Shown here piece by piece: positions 1-8,374 of a DNA stretch of 64,000 nucleotides. The position numbers and the translations under genes are program-made. The number at the start of each line of letters is the position of its first letter. Position 1 is the first letter of the stretch. A model generated the notes under the pieces. That model was not told the origin of the DNA and made no database searches. It was given only the letters and a program-made list of their open reading frames with translations. The stretch is from NCBI RefSeq assembly GCF_018854015.1, contig NZ_JAAXYO010000028.1, positions 38,680-102,679 on the forward strand, read 5' to 3'. This stretch comes from Igneacidithiobacillus copahuensis. GTDB lineage: Bacteria; Pseudomonadota; Gammaproteobacteria; Acidithiobacillales; Acidithiobacillaceae.

Positions 1-354
1 GCCGCTGAGGATGATACGGCCGCTGCCGGGTTCATAGGTCAGCTGCTGGCCATAGCCATGGCGCTCGGCACTGGACATGGTGAAACTCACCGGGCTGCCC
101 GTGGCTACCGCTTTCTCTACCTTACCAGCGGCGGCGTGGATGGTGAGCTGCGCAGCGTGGATGATGAGATCCCCCTGCTGCATAACGACATCACCGCTAT
201 AGATGGCCTCCTGCACGGGTTTGTTCTGGCCCTGCAGCTGGTCAGCGGAAATGTGGATGGGCCCCTTGCCGAGTCCCGCATCCGGCGCGTTTGCCGCGCT
301 GACCGAAAGCGGAACCAGACAAGACAAAAGAACGAAGCAACACTTACGGTACAT
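1..354 (-). CDS. lptA: LPS periplasmic transport protein LptA (partial, 3' end outside window)
   Basis: Periplasmic beta-jellyroll protein that bridges LptC in the inner membrane to LptD in the outer membrane and carries LPS across the periplasm. The visible 118 codons start at an ATG with a signal peptide ending in SVSAA (cleavage near residue 21). The OstA/LptA fold follows, with the motif HISADQLQGQ and repeated short strands such as AIYSGDVVMQQGDLIIHA. The start lies inside the 3' end of lptC (11-base overlap), so the two are translationally coupled. The C-terminus lies before base 1 of the window. The family call is firm from motif, signal peptide and position. Confidence 0.93.
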   Translation of the reverse strand, partial: MYRKCCFVLLSCLVPLSVSAANAPDAGLGKGPIHISADQLQGQNKPVQEAIYSGDVVMQQGDLIIHAAQLTIHAAAGKVEKAVATGSPVSFTMSSAERHGYGQQLTYEPGSGRIILSG

Positions 355-889
355 AAGTTCCTCGCACCTGATGCAACAAGCGGAACTGCTCTGTTTTTAC
401 CGACGCCCACAACCCAACCCCCTGCAGGGTACTGCGCCCATGGGTCAGAAAGACCGGATCCTGAGTCTCGATCACGCCGCTCTTGGGGTCATAACGCAAT
501 CTTTCCGTACGCAGGGTACTGTCAGACCCCAACGTCGCAAGCACCTGCCCCCAGGCGAGGAGCTCCTGATCGCCGTTACGCAGAAGACCATGCTCGGCCT
601 GCAGGGCAAGGTTCCCCTGACGGCGGAAGCGTTCCAGCGAAAGACCGTTGAGAAAGGTCTGATTGCCCTCGGGCAGATGGTAGGCATCCTGTGCATGGGC
701 GAGTAATTGTAGTTGTCCCTGCGCGTCATACTCGCGCAGGACGACATCGCTGGCGGCCTGATCACCGCGCCGAATGCCACCATGCCAATCCACGGCAACG
801 AAGGGTATGGGTTGTTTTGGCCAAGTCAGCCACAACAGTCCTGCGCCCAGTAGAGCAAAGAACAGGAGTCCAGGCAGACGCAGGTTCAT
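344..889 (-). CDS. lptC: LPS export ABC transporter periplasmic protein LptC
   Basis: Bitopic inner-membrane protein (181 aa) that takes LPS from the LptBFG transporter and passes it to LptA. One N-terminal membrane helix (about residues 5-22, rich in L, F, G, A) is followed by a periplasmic jellyroll containing YDPKSGVIETQDPVFLTHG, typical of the LptC/DUF1239 family. I chose the ATG at 889 because it forms a 4-base ATGA overlap with the kdsC stop and puts the membrane helix at the N-terminus; an in-frame upstream extension adds a basic stretch inside kdsC. It belongs to the minus-strand kdsD-kdsC-lptC-lptA segment. Confidence 0.92.
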   Translation of the reverse strand: MNLRLPGLLFFALLGAGLLWLTWPKQPIPFVAVDWHGGIRRGDQAASDVVLREYDAQGQLQLLAHAQDAYHLPEGNQTFLNGLSLERFRRQGNLALQAEHGLLRNGDQELLAWGQVLATLGSDSTLRTERLRYDPKSGVIETQDPVFLTHGRSTLQGVGLWASVKTEQFRLLHQVRGTYVP

Positions 890-1416
890 ACCTGACCCAG
901 GGCGCGCGCCATGATACCGCCCCAATGCCCCTGGACACGCAAGATTTCCTCGCTCAGTTCGCGCACTGCGCCCATACCACCCGGGCGTTGCGCGATCCAG
1001 TGCGCACGCGCCAGGACTTCGGGGTGCGCATCAGCGGGCGCCGCGGCGAGCCCCACGCGGCCGAGAATACCGAGATCGATCAGATCATCCCCCATGTAGG
1101 CGACTTCCTCTTCCCGCCGCTGGGTGGCGAAGAGTAATTCGGTGTAGGCGACGATCTTGTCGACACTGCCCTGATACACACGCTGGATGCCGAGATCACG
1201 GGCCCGATGAGCGAGGGCCTGGGAATAGCGCGCGGTGATCAGCGCCACCTCGATGCCACAATCCTGCAGGAGGCGGATGCCATGCCCATCGCGCACATGA
1301 AAACTCTTGCTTTCCCGCCCTTCTGCATCGAAGAGCAGGCGGCCATCGGTGAGCACCCCATCAACGTCCAGGACCAACAGGCGTATCCGCGCACAGCGCT
1401 CGCTGCAATCCGTCAT
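886..1416 (-). CDS. kdsC: 3-deoxy-D-manno-octulosonate 8-phosphate phosphatase KdsC
   Basis: Cytoplasmic HAD-superfamily phosphatase (176 aa) that hydrolyses Kdo-8-phosphate to Kdo, the inner-core sugar of LPS. Catalytic motif I is LDVDGVLTDG, with nucleophile D17 and acid/base D19. Motif II is the ITAR region near residue 60 and motif III is GDDLIDL at 109-115. The short cap-less HAD form and the length match the family. It overlaps kdsD upstream and lptC downstream by 4 bases each, so the genes form one translational chain linking Kdo synthesis to LPS export. Confidence 0.95.
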   Translation of the reverse strand: MTDCSERCARIRLLVLDVDGVLTDGRLLFDAEGRESKSFHVRDGHGIRLLQDCGIEVALITARYSQALAHRARDLGIQRVYQGSVDKIVAYTELLFATQRREEEVAYMGDDLIDLGILGRVGLAAAPADAHPEVLARAHWIAQRPGGMGAVRELSEEILRVQGHWGGIMARALGQV

Positions 1417-2399
1417 GCGACCCCCGCATGTAATAGATCGTGCATACTGATAGCGCCCGCCAGGCGATCCTCGTCATCGACGATCAGCAATACCGCCACC
1501 CGTTCGGCATCCATCCGCGCCATCGCTTCTGCTGCCAAGGCGTCGGCGCTGATACACAACGGCTTGGGACGATAGAAATCGGCCATAGGACGCCCCCAGA
1601 GATCCTGTTGCTCGGCGAAGGCTCGGCGTAAGTCGCCATCGGTGAAGATGCCCAAAAGGTGATCGTCGTCATCGACCACTGTCGTCATGCCCATGCCTTT
1701 GCCACTCATCTCCAGGATCGCCTCGTGCACCGGGGTCGAAAGCCGCACCCGCGGCAACTGCTCAACCCGGCGCATCAGGTCTTCCACCCGCAGCAATAAA
1801 CGCTTTCCCAGAGCGCCACCGGGATGGGAGAGAGCAAAATCATCCGCGGAAAAACCCCGGGCACTGAGTAGGGCCATGGCTAGGGCATCCCCCATGGCGA
1901 GGCTGGCAGTGGTCGAGGCGGTGGGCGCCAGATTCAGCGGGCAGGCCTCGCGCGCCACGGCACAATCCAGATGCACGTCTGCCCGTCGCGCCAGAGTAGA
2001 GTCCGCCTTGCCGGTGAGGGCGATCAGGGGGACGCCGATGCGTTTTACCACCGGCAGAATGGCAAGCAGCTCCGCGGTTTCGCCGGAATTGGACAGGGCC
2101 AGGAGCAGATCGGACGCCGTGAGCATGCCAAGATCGCCATGACTGCCCTCGGCAGGATGGAGAAAAAGGGCGGGACTCCCCGTACTGGCCAGAGTCGCGG
2201 CGATCTTCTTACCGATGATCCCGGATTTTCCCATGCCGCTGACGACAATGCGGCCCGGACAGGCGAGCAGCAATCGACACGCGGCGACGAAGGCGTCGTC
2301 GAGTCGCGCCTCGAGGGCCTCCAGCGCTTCCCGCTCCAGACGCAGGGTTTCCCGGCCGGTACGCAGCAGGAGTTCACTATTGGCGGAAGCTTCAGTCAT
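1413..2399 (-). CDS. kdsD: arabinose-5-phosphate isomerase KdsD (SIS + two CBS domains)
   Basis: Converts ribulose-5-phosphate to arabinose-5-phosphate, the first committed step towards Kdo. The 328-residue protein has an N-terminal SIS domain (about 35-170) with VSGMGKSGIIGKKIAATLAS, the EGSHGDLGM motif and the SNSGET phosphosugar motif. Two CBS domains follow (about 205-328), for example TTVVDDDDHLLGIFTDGDLRR. I chose the ATG at 2399 (MTEASANSEL); it overlaps the preceding small gene by 8 bases, and upstream in-frame codons lie inside that gene. Length and domain order are as in E. coli KdsD. Confidence 0.95.
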   Translation of the reverse strand: MTEASANSELLLRTGRETLRLEREALEALEARLDDAFVAACRLLLACPGRIVVSGMGKSGIIGKKIAATLASTGSPALFLHPAEGSHGDLGMLTASDLLLALSNSGETAELLAILPVVKRIGVPLIALTGKADSTLARRADVHLDCAVAREACPLNLAPTASTTASLAMGDALAMALLSARGFSADDFALSHPGGALGKRLLLRVEDLMRRVEQLPRVRLSTPVHEAILEMSGKGMGMTTVVDDDDHLLGIFTDGDLRRAFAEQQDLWGRPMADFYRPKPLCISADALAAEAMARMDAERVAVLLIVDDEDRLAGAISMHDLLHAGVA

Positions 2400-2655
2400 T
2401 GCTGCGACTCGCCTCATAGGCAATGCGACACTCGGGATGCGCCGCCATCACCTTGTCGACGTCAGCAAAGCTGCTCTGTTGCAAGAGTTCCCAACATTTC
2501 AGATTAAGCGCTGCCAGCTCATGCGGGTGCTGACGATACCAGGCCACCGATCCACTCTCCGGGCGACCACTGAGGATCTGCGGGCGATCGGCCCAGAACA
2601 GCAGAACGAACAGGGCGACTGCCCCTAGAAAAATGAGCCCATAAATGATCTTCAT
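2392..2655 (-). CDS. small membrane-anchored protein of unknown function
   Basis: I do not recognise a characterised family. The 87-residue product starting MKIIYGL has one hydrophobic segment (about residues 3-20) and then a short soluble part with two cysteines in the contexts LNLKCWELL and HPECRIAY. This looks like a small periplasmic domain that could hold one disulfide. An in-frame start at 2703 would add a basic, cysteine-rich 16-residue extension overlapping the upstream gene; I prefer 2655 because the membrane segment is then N-terminal. It sits between an unknown gene and kdsD and overlaps the kdsD start, which supports expression. Confidence 0.6.
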   Translation of the reverse strand: MKIIYGLIFLGAVALFVLLFWADRPQILSGRPESGSVAWYRQHPHELAALNLKCWELLQQSSFADVDKVMAAHPECRIAYEASRSND

Positions 2656-2683
2656 CGACGCACAAACCCGCGAACCACATCTC

Positions 2684-3121
2684 TCACTCGATCTCTTCCC
2701 CATACTGTGTATTCAGAAGCGCTACCAGCCGCTCCTCACGTTTCTGGAGATCGGCAAGCAAATTTTCGGCCAGATTATCCCACAAGCCGCGCAAAGGCAC
2801 GAGTGCCGCCCCAGCCTCCATCTCTTGCAGGAGCTCCGCGACCTTGTCGAGACTCTCCCGCAACTGCAGACCGCTACTCAGGCAATTCTTGATCCGTTCG
2901 CGCGGGTGCGGAATCCACGAACGATCCGCACTGTAGGAGCGCAATTTTTCTCCACACTCCAGAATACGCCGCCGCAGCTTGCCCAGGGCGCCGATCTTGC
3001 TGCTCTTCAGTTCGCCCCACAGCGCCAGATCCATCACCGCCAACCAGTGCTCGCGCCACTCCTGTACCTGGGCAGCACTTGGCTGCACCCAGATGGTCAC
3101 TTCCGCTTCATCAAAGGCCAC
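2684..3121 (-). CDS. hypothetical cytoplasmic protein in the amgK-murU-kdsD operon
   Basis: Family not recognised. The 145-residue protein has no signal peptide or membrane helix and is rich in L, E, R and W. It looks mostly helical, with coiled-coil-like stretches (for example LRESLDKVAELLQEMEAG and LLADLQKREERLVALL). It starts with GTG, whose first base is the last base of the murU TAG stop, so it is tightly coupled to murU. It may be a structural or regulatory partner of the neighbouring envelope enzymes, but that rests only on position. Confidence 0.6.
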   Translation of the reverse strand: MAFDEAEVTIWVQPSAAQVQEWREHWLAVMDLALWGELKSSKIGALGKLRRRILECGEKLRSYSADRSWIPHPRERIKNCLSSGLQLRESLDKVAELLQEMEAGAALVPLRGLWDNLAENLLADLQKREERLVALLNTQYGEEIE

Positions 3122-3783
3122 TACGTTCCTCCATAGTGCAGGCGGGCGGCCTGCAAACGCTCCGGCGTACCCACGTCACACCAATACCCTTGCTGAAGAT
3201 AAGCACGGAGAAGACCTTTCGCCACCCATTGCCGCAGCCAGGGTGCCAGGGGCGCGGGGCCGTCGGGAAAATTCGCCAGCCAGGCAGCGTCCAGAAGGGC
3301 AAGGCCAGAATAGGTGTAGGTCGACAAGCCCGGAGCTGGCATTGCCAGCCAACCTTCCCGTACGGCGAAATCGCCTTCGGGATGGTGCGCGGGGTTATCC
3401 ACCAGAACCAGGCCGGGAGCGCTGGCCAACAACTGCGCCAGGGGATACTCCGTGCAGATATCGCCATTGAGCAGAAGAAAGGGGGCATTTTCCAGACGCT
3501 CGCGCAGGGCTACGAGTGCGCCGCCGGTCTCCAGACGCTGCGTCCTTTCGTCGCTATACTCCAGCGACATCCCCTGCCACTGCCGGCCCAGGAAGCGGGG
3601 CAAAAGGGCTCCCAAATGCGAGAGATTGATGAAGACCCGCTCCACTCCGGCGGCGGCCAGATGGTCCAGGTGGCGGACGATGAGCGGACGCCCGGCAACG
3701 CTCAACAGCGGCTTGGGGAGAAAGTCGGTGCGCGGACGCAGGCGCTCGCCCCGCCCGGCTGCGAGGATCACCGCCTGTCGCAT
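3121..3783 (-). CDS. murU: N-acetylmuramate alpha-1-phosphate uridylyltransferase MurU
   Basis: Nucleotidyltransferase (220 aa) that makes UDP-MurNAc from MurNAc-1-phosphate and UTP in the peptidoglycan-recycling route that bypasses de novo MurA/MurB synthesis. The N-terminus VILAAGRGERLRP carries the nucleotide loop (residues 5-17), followed by FLPKPLL with the substrate lysine K24. NGDI (metal-binding Asp) and the C-terminal CDVGTPERL are typical of this sugar nucleotidyltransferase family. The start at 3783 gives the canonical N-terminus; longer in-frame starts lie inside amgK. It overlaps amgK by 16 bases, and the amgK-murU pairing supports MurU over other NTP transferases. Confidence 0.9.
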   Translation of the reverse strand: MRQAVILAAGRGERLRPRTDFLPKPLLSVAGRPLIVRHLDHLAAAGVERVFINLSHLGALLPRFLGRQWQGMSLEYSDERTQRLETGGALVALRERLENAPFLLLNGDICTEYPLAQLLASAPGLVLVDNPAHHPEGDFAVREGWLAMPAPGLSTYTYSGLALLDAAWLANFPDGPAPLAPWLRQWVAKGLLRAYLQQGYWCDVGTPERLQAARLHYGGT

Positions 3784-4769
3784 GGCGACCAGCCCCGGAA
3801 CAAGGGCACGAAGCGTCGCCAGGCCTCCTGCCCGGCCAGCAGGTCCTCGACGTAGGCCCAAAAGCGCGGCAGCAATTCGAGATATCCGCTCTTGCCATCG
3901 CGGTACGCCAAACGGCAAAAAATACCGAGGATTTTCAGATTACGTTGTAGCGCCATGACCTCTGTCTGCACGCGAAATGCTTCGGCGCCCGGGACGGCCA
4001 ATCCGTGCCGCTGCAGCAGACAGCGATACTGCTCGATCCAGCCATCGCGCCGCGCCCGTCCCCAGTCCCAGTAACGATCCCAGAGCAGGGAGGCGAGATC
4101 GTAGGTCCACGGCCCGAGCACGGCGTCCTGAAAGTCGATCAGTACCGGCGTGCCGTCGGGCCGTAGCAGGAGATTACGGGCATGGAAATCGCGGTGTACC
4201 CAGATGCTGGGCTGCTGGCGCGCTCCGTCCAGCAAGGCGGAAAACAGCATACCGATCTGATCCTGCTCAGCACTCGACAAGGTAACGCCGAGATGCCGCC
4301 GGAGATACCAGTCGGGGAAGAGCGACAGCTCCTGCTGCAGCCGTTGTGCATCATAGGGCGGAAAGGGCGGGCGGAGAACCCTACCTTGCGCTGCCGCCGC
4401 CAAGCCCAGCAGCAGGGGGAATACCCTGGCCATAATGGCATCCGGCGACTCACCCGCATCCAGCGCGCTCTTGAGGTCACGGGAACCCACATCCTCCTGC
4501 AGGAGCAGACGATACCGCAGAGAAACCACAAGGATGCGCGGCACGGGCAGGCCCGCCTCGGCAAAGCGATGCTGCACGCGCAGGAAGGGTAAAAGCTCGT
4601 CGGCGTGCGGCACTTGTGCCAGGACGCTTTCACCAGGTGCCCGCCAATAGCGGCGTGCGCTGGCATCGCCAGGAATCGGCTGCAGAACGGTCGGCTCCAC
4701 GCCATGGGCGCGCAAGAAGCGTTCGGCGGCGGCACTGAGCTGGGGAAGGGGGCTGAGAGATTGCGACAT
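3768..4769 (-). CDS. amgK: N-acetylmuramate/N-acetylglucosamine anomeric kinase AmgK
   Basis: Phosphotransferase of the aminoglycoside-kinase (APH) fold (333 aa) that phosphorylates MurNAc or GlcNAc at the anomeric position, supplying MurU. The catalytic loop HRDFHARN is at about 192-199 and the metal-binding DFQDA at about 212-216, with an aromatic C-terminal half (YDLASLLWDRYWDWG). It is the first gene of the minus-strand envelope operon and is divergent from lptD, as in pseudomonads. I took the ATG at 4769; a GTG at 4775 is possible but lies inside an inverted repeat. No clear Shine-Dalgarno precedes it. Confidence 0.9.
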   Translation of the reverse strand: MSQSLSPLPQLSAAAERFLRAHGVEPTVLQPIPGDASARRYWRAPGESVLAQVPHADELLPFLRVQHRFAEAGLPVPRILVVSLRYRLLLQEDVGSRDLKSALDAGESPDAIMARVFPLLLGLAAAAQGRVLRPPFPPYDAQRLQQELSLFPDWYLRRHLGVTLSSAEQDQIGMLFSALLDGARQQPSIWVHRDFHARNLLLRPDGTPVLIDFQDAVLGPWTYDLASLLWDRYWDWGRARRDGWIEQYRCLLQRHGLAVPGAEAFRVQTEVMALQRNLKILGIFCRLAYRDGKSGYLELLPRFWAYVEDLLAGQEAWRRFVPLFRGWSPCDRR

Positions 4770-4822
4770 ACGCACATTCTGTGCGATTTTACGCGCCTAT
4801 GCCTAGCCCTGGGACATGCTCG
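4770..4822. promoter_or_regulatory. amgK/lptD divergent spacer with inverted repeat
   Basis: This 53-base spacer separates divergent amgK (start 4769) and lptD (start 4823). Bases 4771-4785 form an inverted repeat with 6-base arms CGCACA/TGTGCG around TTC. On the minus strand, TAAAAT (about 4786-4791) could be a -10 for amgK, with a very short leader. I see no good -35/-10 pair for lptD. It must contain, or overlap, both promoters; an operator role for the repeat is inference. Confidence 0.4.
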
Positions 4823-6964
4823 ATGGCCGTCGGCCGGTTACGCCCGCCGCGCTGGTCCCTGACCTGCGCGGCAGCGGTCTTCTGCACTTTTGCCGCGCCA
4901 GCCTGGGCGCAAGATGGGCCGGTGACCCTCTACGCCGACCAGATCCAGGGCCTCGGCAGCGGCCAATGGACGGCCTCGGGTAATGTGGAGGTGCTCTACG
5001 GCGATCGTCGCCTCTATGCCCATCAGGCCCATTACGACGAGAAGAAGGACGAGATCATCGCCAAGGGGCAGGTACACCTGGTCAGCCCCGGAATCGTCAC
5101 CAATGCGCCGGAGGCAACCCTGAAGATCCACAGCAATCAGGGTATCGTTCTCCATCCGCGTTTCCTGCTGCCGAGTCAGGATGGCCATGGACAGGCGAGC
5201 AGCGGGCGGGAGCTTGGCAAGAATCACTACCGCCTCAACGAAGCCTGCTACACCACTTGCCACGGGCAGGTCCCGGCCTGGCAGATCTACAGTCAACAGC
5301 TGGATCTCAACCAGAACGACCAATACATTAGCACCTACAACAGCACCCTGAATGTCTATGGCCTGCCGGTCCTCTGGCTGCCCTATTTCAGTTTTCCGCT
5401 GCAGCGCCATTCCGGATTTCTGCCACCGACCATTGGCAGTTCCACCATCAATGGCTTTACCTTGGGTATCCCCTACTATTTCGACATCGCTAGCAATCTG
5501 GATGACACTCTCACCGTAGAGGGACTGACCAAGCGCGGCGTATTACTACAAAACCAGTTCCGCTATCTGGAGCCCAACTATAGTGGACAACTGCTCCTTG
5601 CCTTGCTGCCCCACGACAAGCTCACCGGCAGCAATGTCTGGGCGGTATCCTGGCAGCACCAGCAGAATCTGGGTGATGGTTTTGCGCTCTCGGTCAACTA
5701 CAATCGTGTCAGCTATCGGAATTTCCTCGCTGATCTCTCCGGGGTTACCGGCTTCAACGGCGGCTATATCGGCGGGGTCGGCAATGCGCCGTATCTGACC
5801 TCCACCGGCGCCATCAGCTATGGCAATCGCCATCTGCAGGCGGGTGTCATGCTGCAGGGCTATCAGGAACTGCTCCAAGGAGAAGCTGCGCCCTATGCGC
5901 AACTTCCCTATGTCTACGCCAATGGTTATTGGCGCCTCGGCAAGACCGGCTATTTCGACTGGCGCAGCAACTTCAATTATTTCTATGCCAGCACCGGCCC
6001 CATCGGTCAGCGCCTCGATCTCACTCCCACCATCGGTTGGAAATGGAGTCGCGCCTGGGGCTACCTGGAACCGCAGGGGCGGCTCTATTTCAGCCATTAC
6101 CAGATCCAGCGCAATGGCCCTTACGACCGGGTCAGCAACCGCAGTCTGCCCGCCCTGAGCCTGCGCGGCGGTCTCAACTTTGTTCGCGATGCCCAGGATG
6201 GCAGCAGTATCGTCCTGCATCCCATGTTCAAATACCTGTTTATTCCTCTGCAGGCACAGAACCAGATCCCGAATTTCGATTCCAGCACACCTTTCCAGAA
6301 CTACAATTCCATCTTTACCGACAACTCGCTATTTGACGGCAGCGATCGGATCAACGCGGCCAATCAGTTGGCCTATGGCCTGGAGGGGTCGGGCTACAAC
6401 CCTAATGGCCGGGAAGTCTGGAGCGCCGCCATCGGCCAGATCCAGTATTTCAACCGGCGACAGATCGACCTTGCCGGCAATATCGTGGCGCAGAACAGCC
6501 GTTCCAATTATTTCTGGCAGGCCCAGTACGCTCCCTTGGCCAATCTCAATTTCCTCGCCAGCTCCGAAACCGACTCCGACTGGCAGCGTTTCGAGCGCAT
6601 GGATTTCCGCGCGCAATGGTTGGCCCACAATGGGACCGTGCTCAATCTCGATTATCGCTATACGCGCAACTACGTAGATCAGGCGGGCGTCTCTGCAGCG
6701 CTTCCCATCGGCAAGCAGTGGCGGGTTCTGGGCAGCTACCAATACGATGTTCAGGATAACAAGCCCTTGGAGCAGCTGGTCGGGATCGGCTATGATGGCG
6801 GTTGCTGGACGGCTCAACTGATGATGTTCCACCAGATTCTACTGGGGGGGCAGACGAACAACGCCGTCTACCTGGAAATCGTGCTGCGCGGTTTGACCAG
6901 CATTGGCAATAGTTCCAACGGTTTCCTCGATCAATATGTGCCCGGCGCCAGCATGGAGTTCTGA
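4823..6964 (+). CDS. lptD: LPS-assembly outer membrane protein LptD
   Basis: Outer-membrane beta-barrel (713 aa) that, with lipoprotein LptE, inserts LPS into the outer leaflet. A signal peptide ends near residue 29 (APAWAQDG). An OstA jellyroll follows (YADQIQGLGSGQWTASGNVE), then a long barrel of aromatic strands. I chose the ATG at 4823: it has GGGA 8 bases upstream and a clean signal peptide, whereas an ATG at 4781 leaves only a few bases to amgK. Mature cysteines are C142, C146 (YTTC) and C661 (GGCW). C146 and C661 match the conserved interdomain disulfide positions; the usual extra N-terminal cysteine is absent. surA follows with a 1-base overlap. Confidence 0.95.
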   Translation: MAVGRLRPPRWSLTCAAAVFCTFAAPAWAQDGPVTLYADQIQGLGSGQWTASGNVEVLYGDRRLYAHQAHYDEKKDEIIAKGQVHLVSPGIVTNAPEATLKIHSNQGIVLHPRFLLPSQDGHGQASSGRELGKNHYRLNEACYTTCHGQVPAWQIYSQQLDLNQNDQYISTYNSTLNVYGLPVLWLPYFSFPLQRHSGFLPPTIGSSTINGFTLGIPYYFDIASNLDDTLTVEGLTKRGVLLQNQFRYLEPNYSGQLLLALLPHDKLTGSNVWAVSWQHQQNLGDGFALSVNYNRVSYRNFLADLSGVTGFNGGYIGGVGNAPYLTSTGAISYGNRHLQAGVMLQGYQELLQGEAAPYAQLPYVYANGYWRLGKTGYFDWRSNFNYFYASTGPIGQRLDLTPTIGWKWSRAWGYLEPQGRLYFSHYQIQRNGPYDRVSNRSLPALSLRGGLNFVRDAQDGSSIVLHPMFKYLFIPLQAQNQIPNFDSSTPFQNYNSIFTDNSLFDGSDRINAANQLAYGLEGSGYNPNGREVWSAAIGQIQYFNRRQIDLAGNIVAQNSRSNYFWQAQYAPLANLNFLASSETDSDWQRFERMDFRAQWLAHNGTVLNLDYRYTRNYVDQAGVSAALPIGKQWRVLGSYQYDVQDNKPLEQLVGIGYDGGCWTAQLMMFHQILLGGQTNNAVYLEIVLRGLTSIGNSSNGFLDQYVPGASMEF

Positions 6965-8373
6965 TGTCTCGATACCGCTCTGCCCTTTTCCTCGCCGCTT
7001 TGGCTAGCAGTTGCTCTGCCTGGGCCGCAACCCCTTTCGTCAACCGGGAGACACTCCTGGCTGCTCCACCGCCCCCGCAGTCGCGGGTCTTTTCTGCTCG
7101 CTCCACGGTGGCAGCGCAAGCCGCGCCCCTGCCACAGAACCTCGACACCCTCAACAAGGTAGTGGCAGTGGTGAACGAGCAGATCATCACCTCGCTGCAA
7201 CTCAATCAGAAGGTCGGCGCCATCAAGGCACAACTGCAGCAACAGGATCCCGGCCAGTTGCCGCCGGATGCGATTCTGCGCCGTCAGGTGCTGCAACAGA
7301 TGATCCTGCAGGACATCGAGGTGCAGATGGCCAAACGCATGGAGATCAACGTCGATCAGGCCACGCTGGACCAGGCCATTGCCAATATCGCCCACAGCAA
7401 CAACCTGACCCCCGATCAGCTGCGCGAGGCACTGACCCAGCAGGGACAGTCCTGGTCGGAGTTCGAGGACAATCTACGTGAACGGATCCTGGTGGACCGT
7501 CTGCAGCAACAAGAGGTCGAGGCGCGGGTGCATCTCGGAAAAGACGAGATTCAGACCTTTGCTCGCCAGCTCAAACAAACTGCAGGGGTGAGTTTTGAAT
7601 TGCAGCAGATCTTCCTGCCCTTGCCCGGAGACCCCAGCCCGGATGCCGTGACTCAGGTGCGCCAGGACATCGAGCGCGTGCACGAGCAACTGGTAAACGG
7701 CGCCAGCTTCACCCGTCTGGCCACCGAGGTCAGCGCTGCCCGCGATGCCCTGCAGGGCGGTCGCCTGGGCTGGATCAAGGCCGCCGAGCTACCCAGCGCT
7801 GTCACCCAGGCCCTACTCAAACTGCAGCCTGGCGATATCAGCCCGGTGATCCCCAGCGCCACCGGTTATCACATTTTCAAGCTCCTTGATGTCAAGCATC
7901 AAGAGCCGTCGGTGACGGAGGTCAAGGCAGCGATGATCGTGTTGCACGCCGGCAAAGGGATTGAGGAGCAGGAGGCACAATCCCAGGCCAAGGACATCGA
8001 GTCGAGCCTACAATCGGGGGTAAATTTCAGCGCACTGGCTCGGCGCTACAGTCAGGATCGTGCCACCGCAGCCAATGGTGGCGAATTGGGCTGGGTGGCA
8101 CCGGGAAGCCTGCCAGACGAGCTGGAACGCGCGTTGATGAGCTTGCCGGTGGGCAATGTCAGTGCCCCCATCCAAATCGGCGATGCCATCTACATCGTGC
8201 AGTCGCAAGGCCATCGCGAGGCTGCCCTGAGTGATACGCAGCTGGAGTCGGTCGCGCGCATGCAGCTGTTCAACCGCACCGTTCGCGAGCGTATGGAAGA
8301 GTGGCAGCGGCGCATCCGGGACGGCGCCTATGTCGAAATTCTCGACCCGGATCTGCGCTTGCGCAACGCCTGA
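6964..8373 (+). CDS. surA: periplasmic chaperone/peptidyl-prolyl isomerase SurA
   Basis: Periplasmic chaperone (469 aa) that escorts outer-membrane proteins, including LptD, to the BAM complex. A signal peptide (about 1-21, ending SAWA) is followed by a Pro/Ala linker, the SurA N-terminal helical domain (NKVVAVVNEQIITSLQLNQK) and two parvulin domains. The first parvulin spans about 205-305 (GGRLGWIKAAELP) and the second about 318-420 (GGELGWVAPGSLPDELE). It starts at the A of the lptD TGA, so the two are coupled. The lptD-surA order is widely conserved. The N-terminal linker is somewhat longer than in E. coli. Confidence 0.95.
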   Translation: MSRYRSALFLAALASSCSAWAATPFVNRETLLAAPPPPQSRVFSARSTVAAQAAPLPQNLDTLNKVVAVVNEQIITSLQLNQKVGAIKAQLQQQDPGQLPPDAILRRQVLQQMILQDIEVQMAKRMEINVDQATLDQAIANIAHSNNLTPDQLREALTQQGQSWSEFEDNLRERILVDRLQQQEVEARVHLGKDEIQTFARQLKQTAGVSFELQQIFLPLPGDPSPDAVTQVRQDIERVHEQLVNGASFTRLATEVSAARDALQGGRLGWIKAAELPSAVTQALLKLQPGDISPVIPSATGYHIFKLLDVKHQEPSVTEVKAAMIVLHAGKGIEEQEAQSQAKDIESSLQSGVNFSALARRYSQDRATAANGGELGWVAPGSLPDELERALMSLPVGNVSAPIQIGDAIYIVQSQGHREAALSDTQLESVARMQLFNRTVRERMEEWQRRIRDGAYVEILDPDLRLRNA

Positions 8374-8374
8374 G

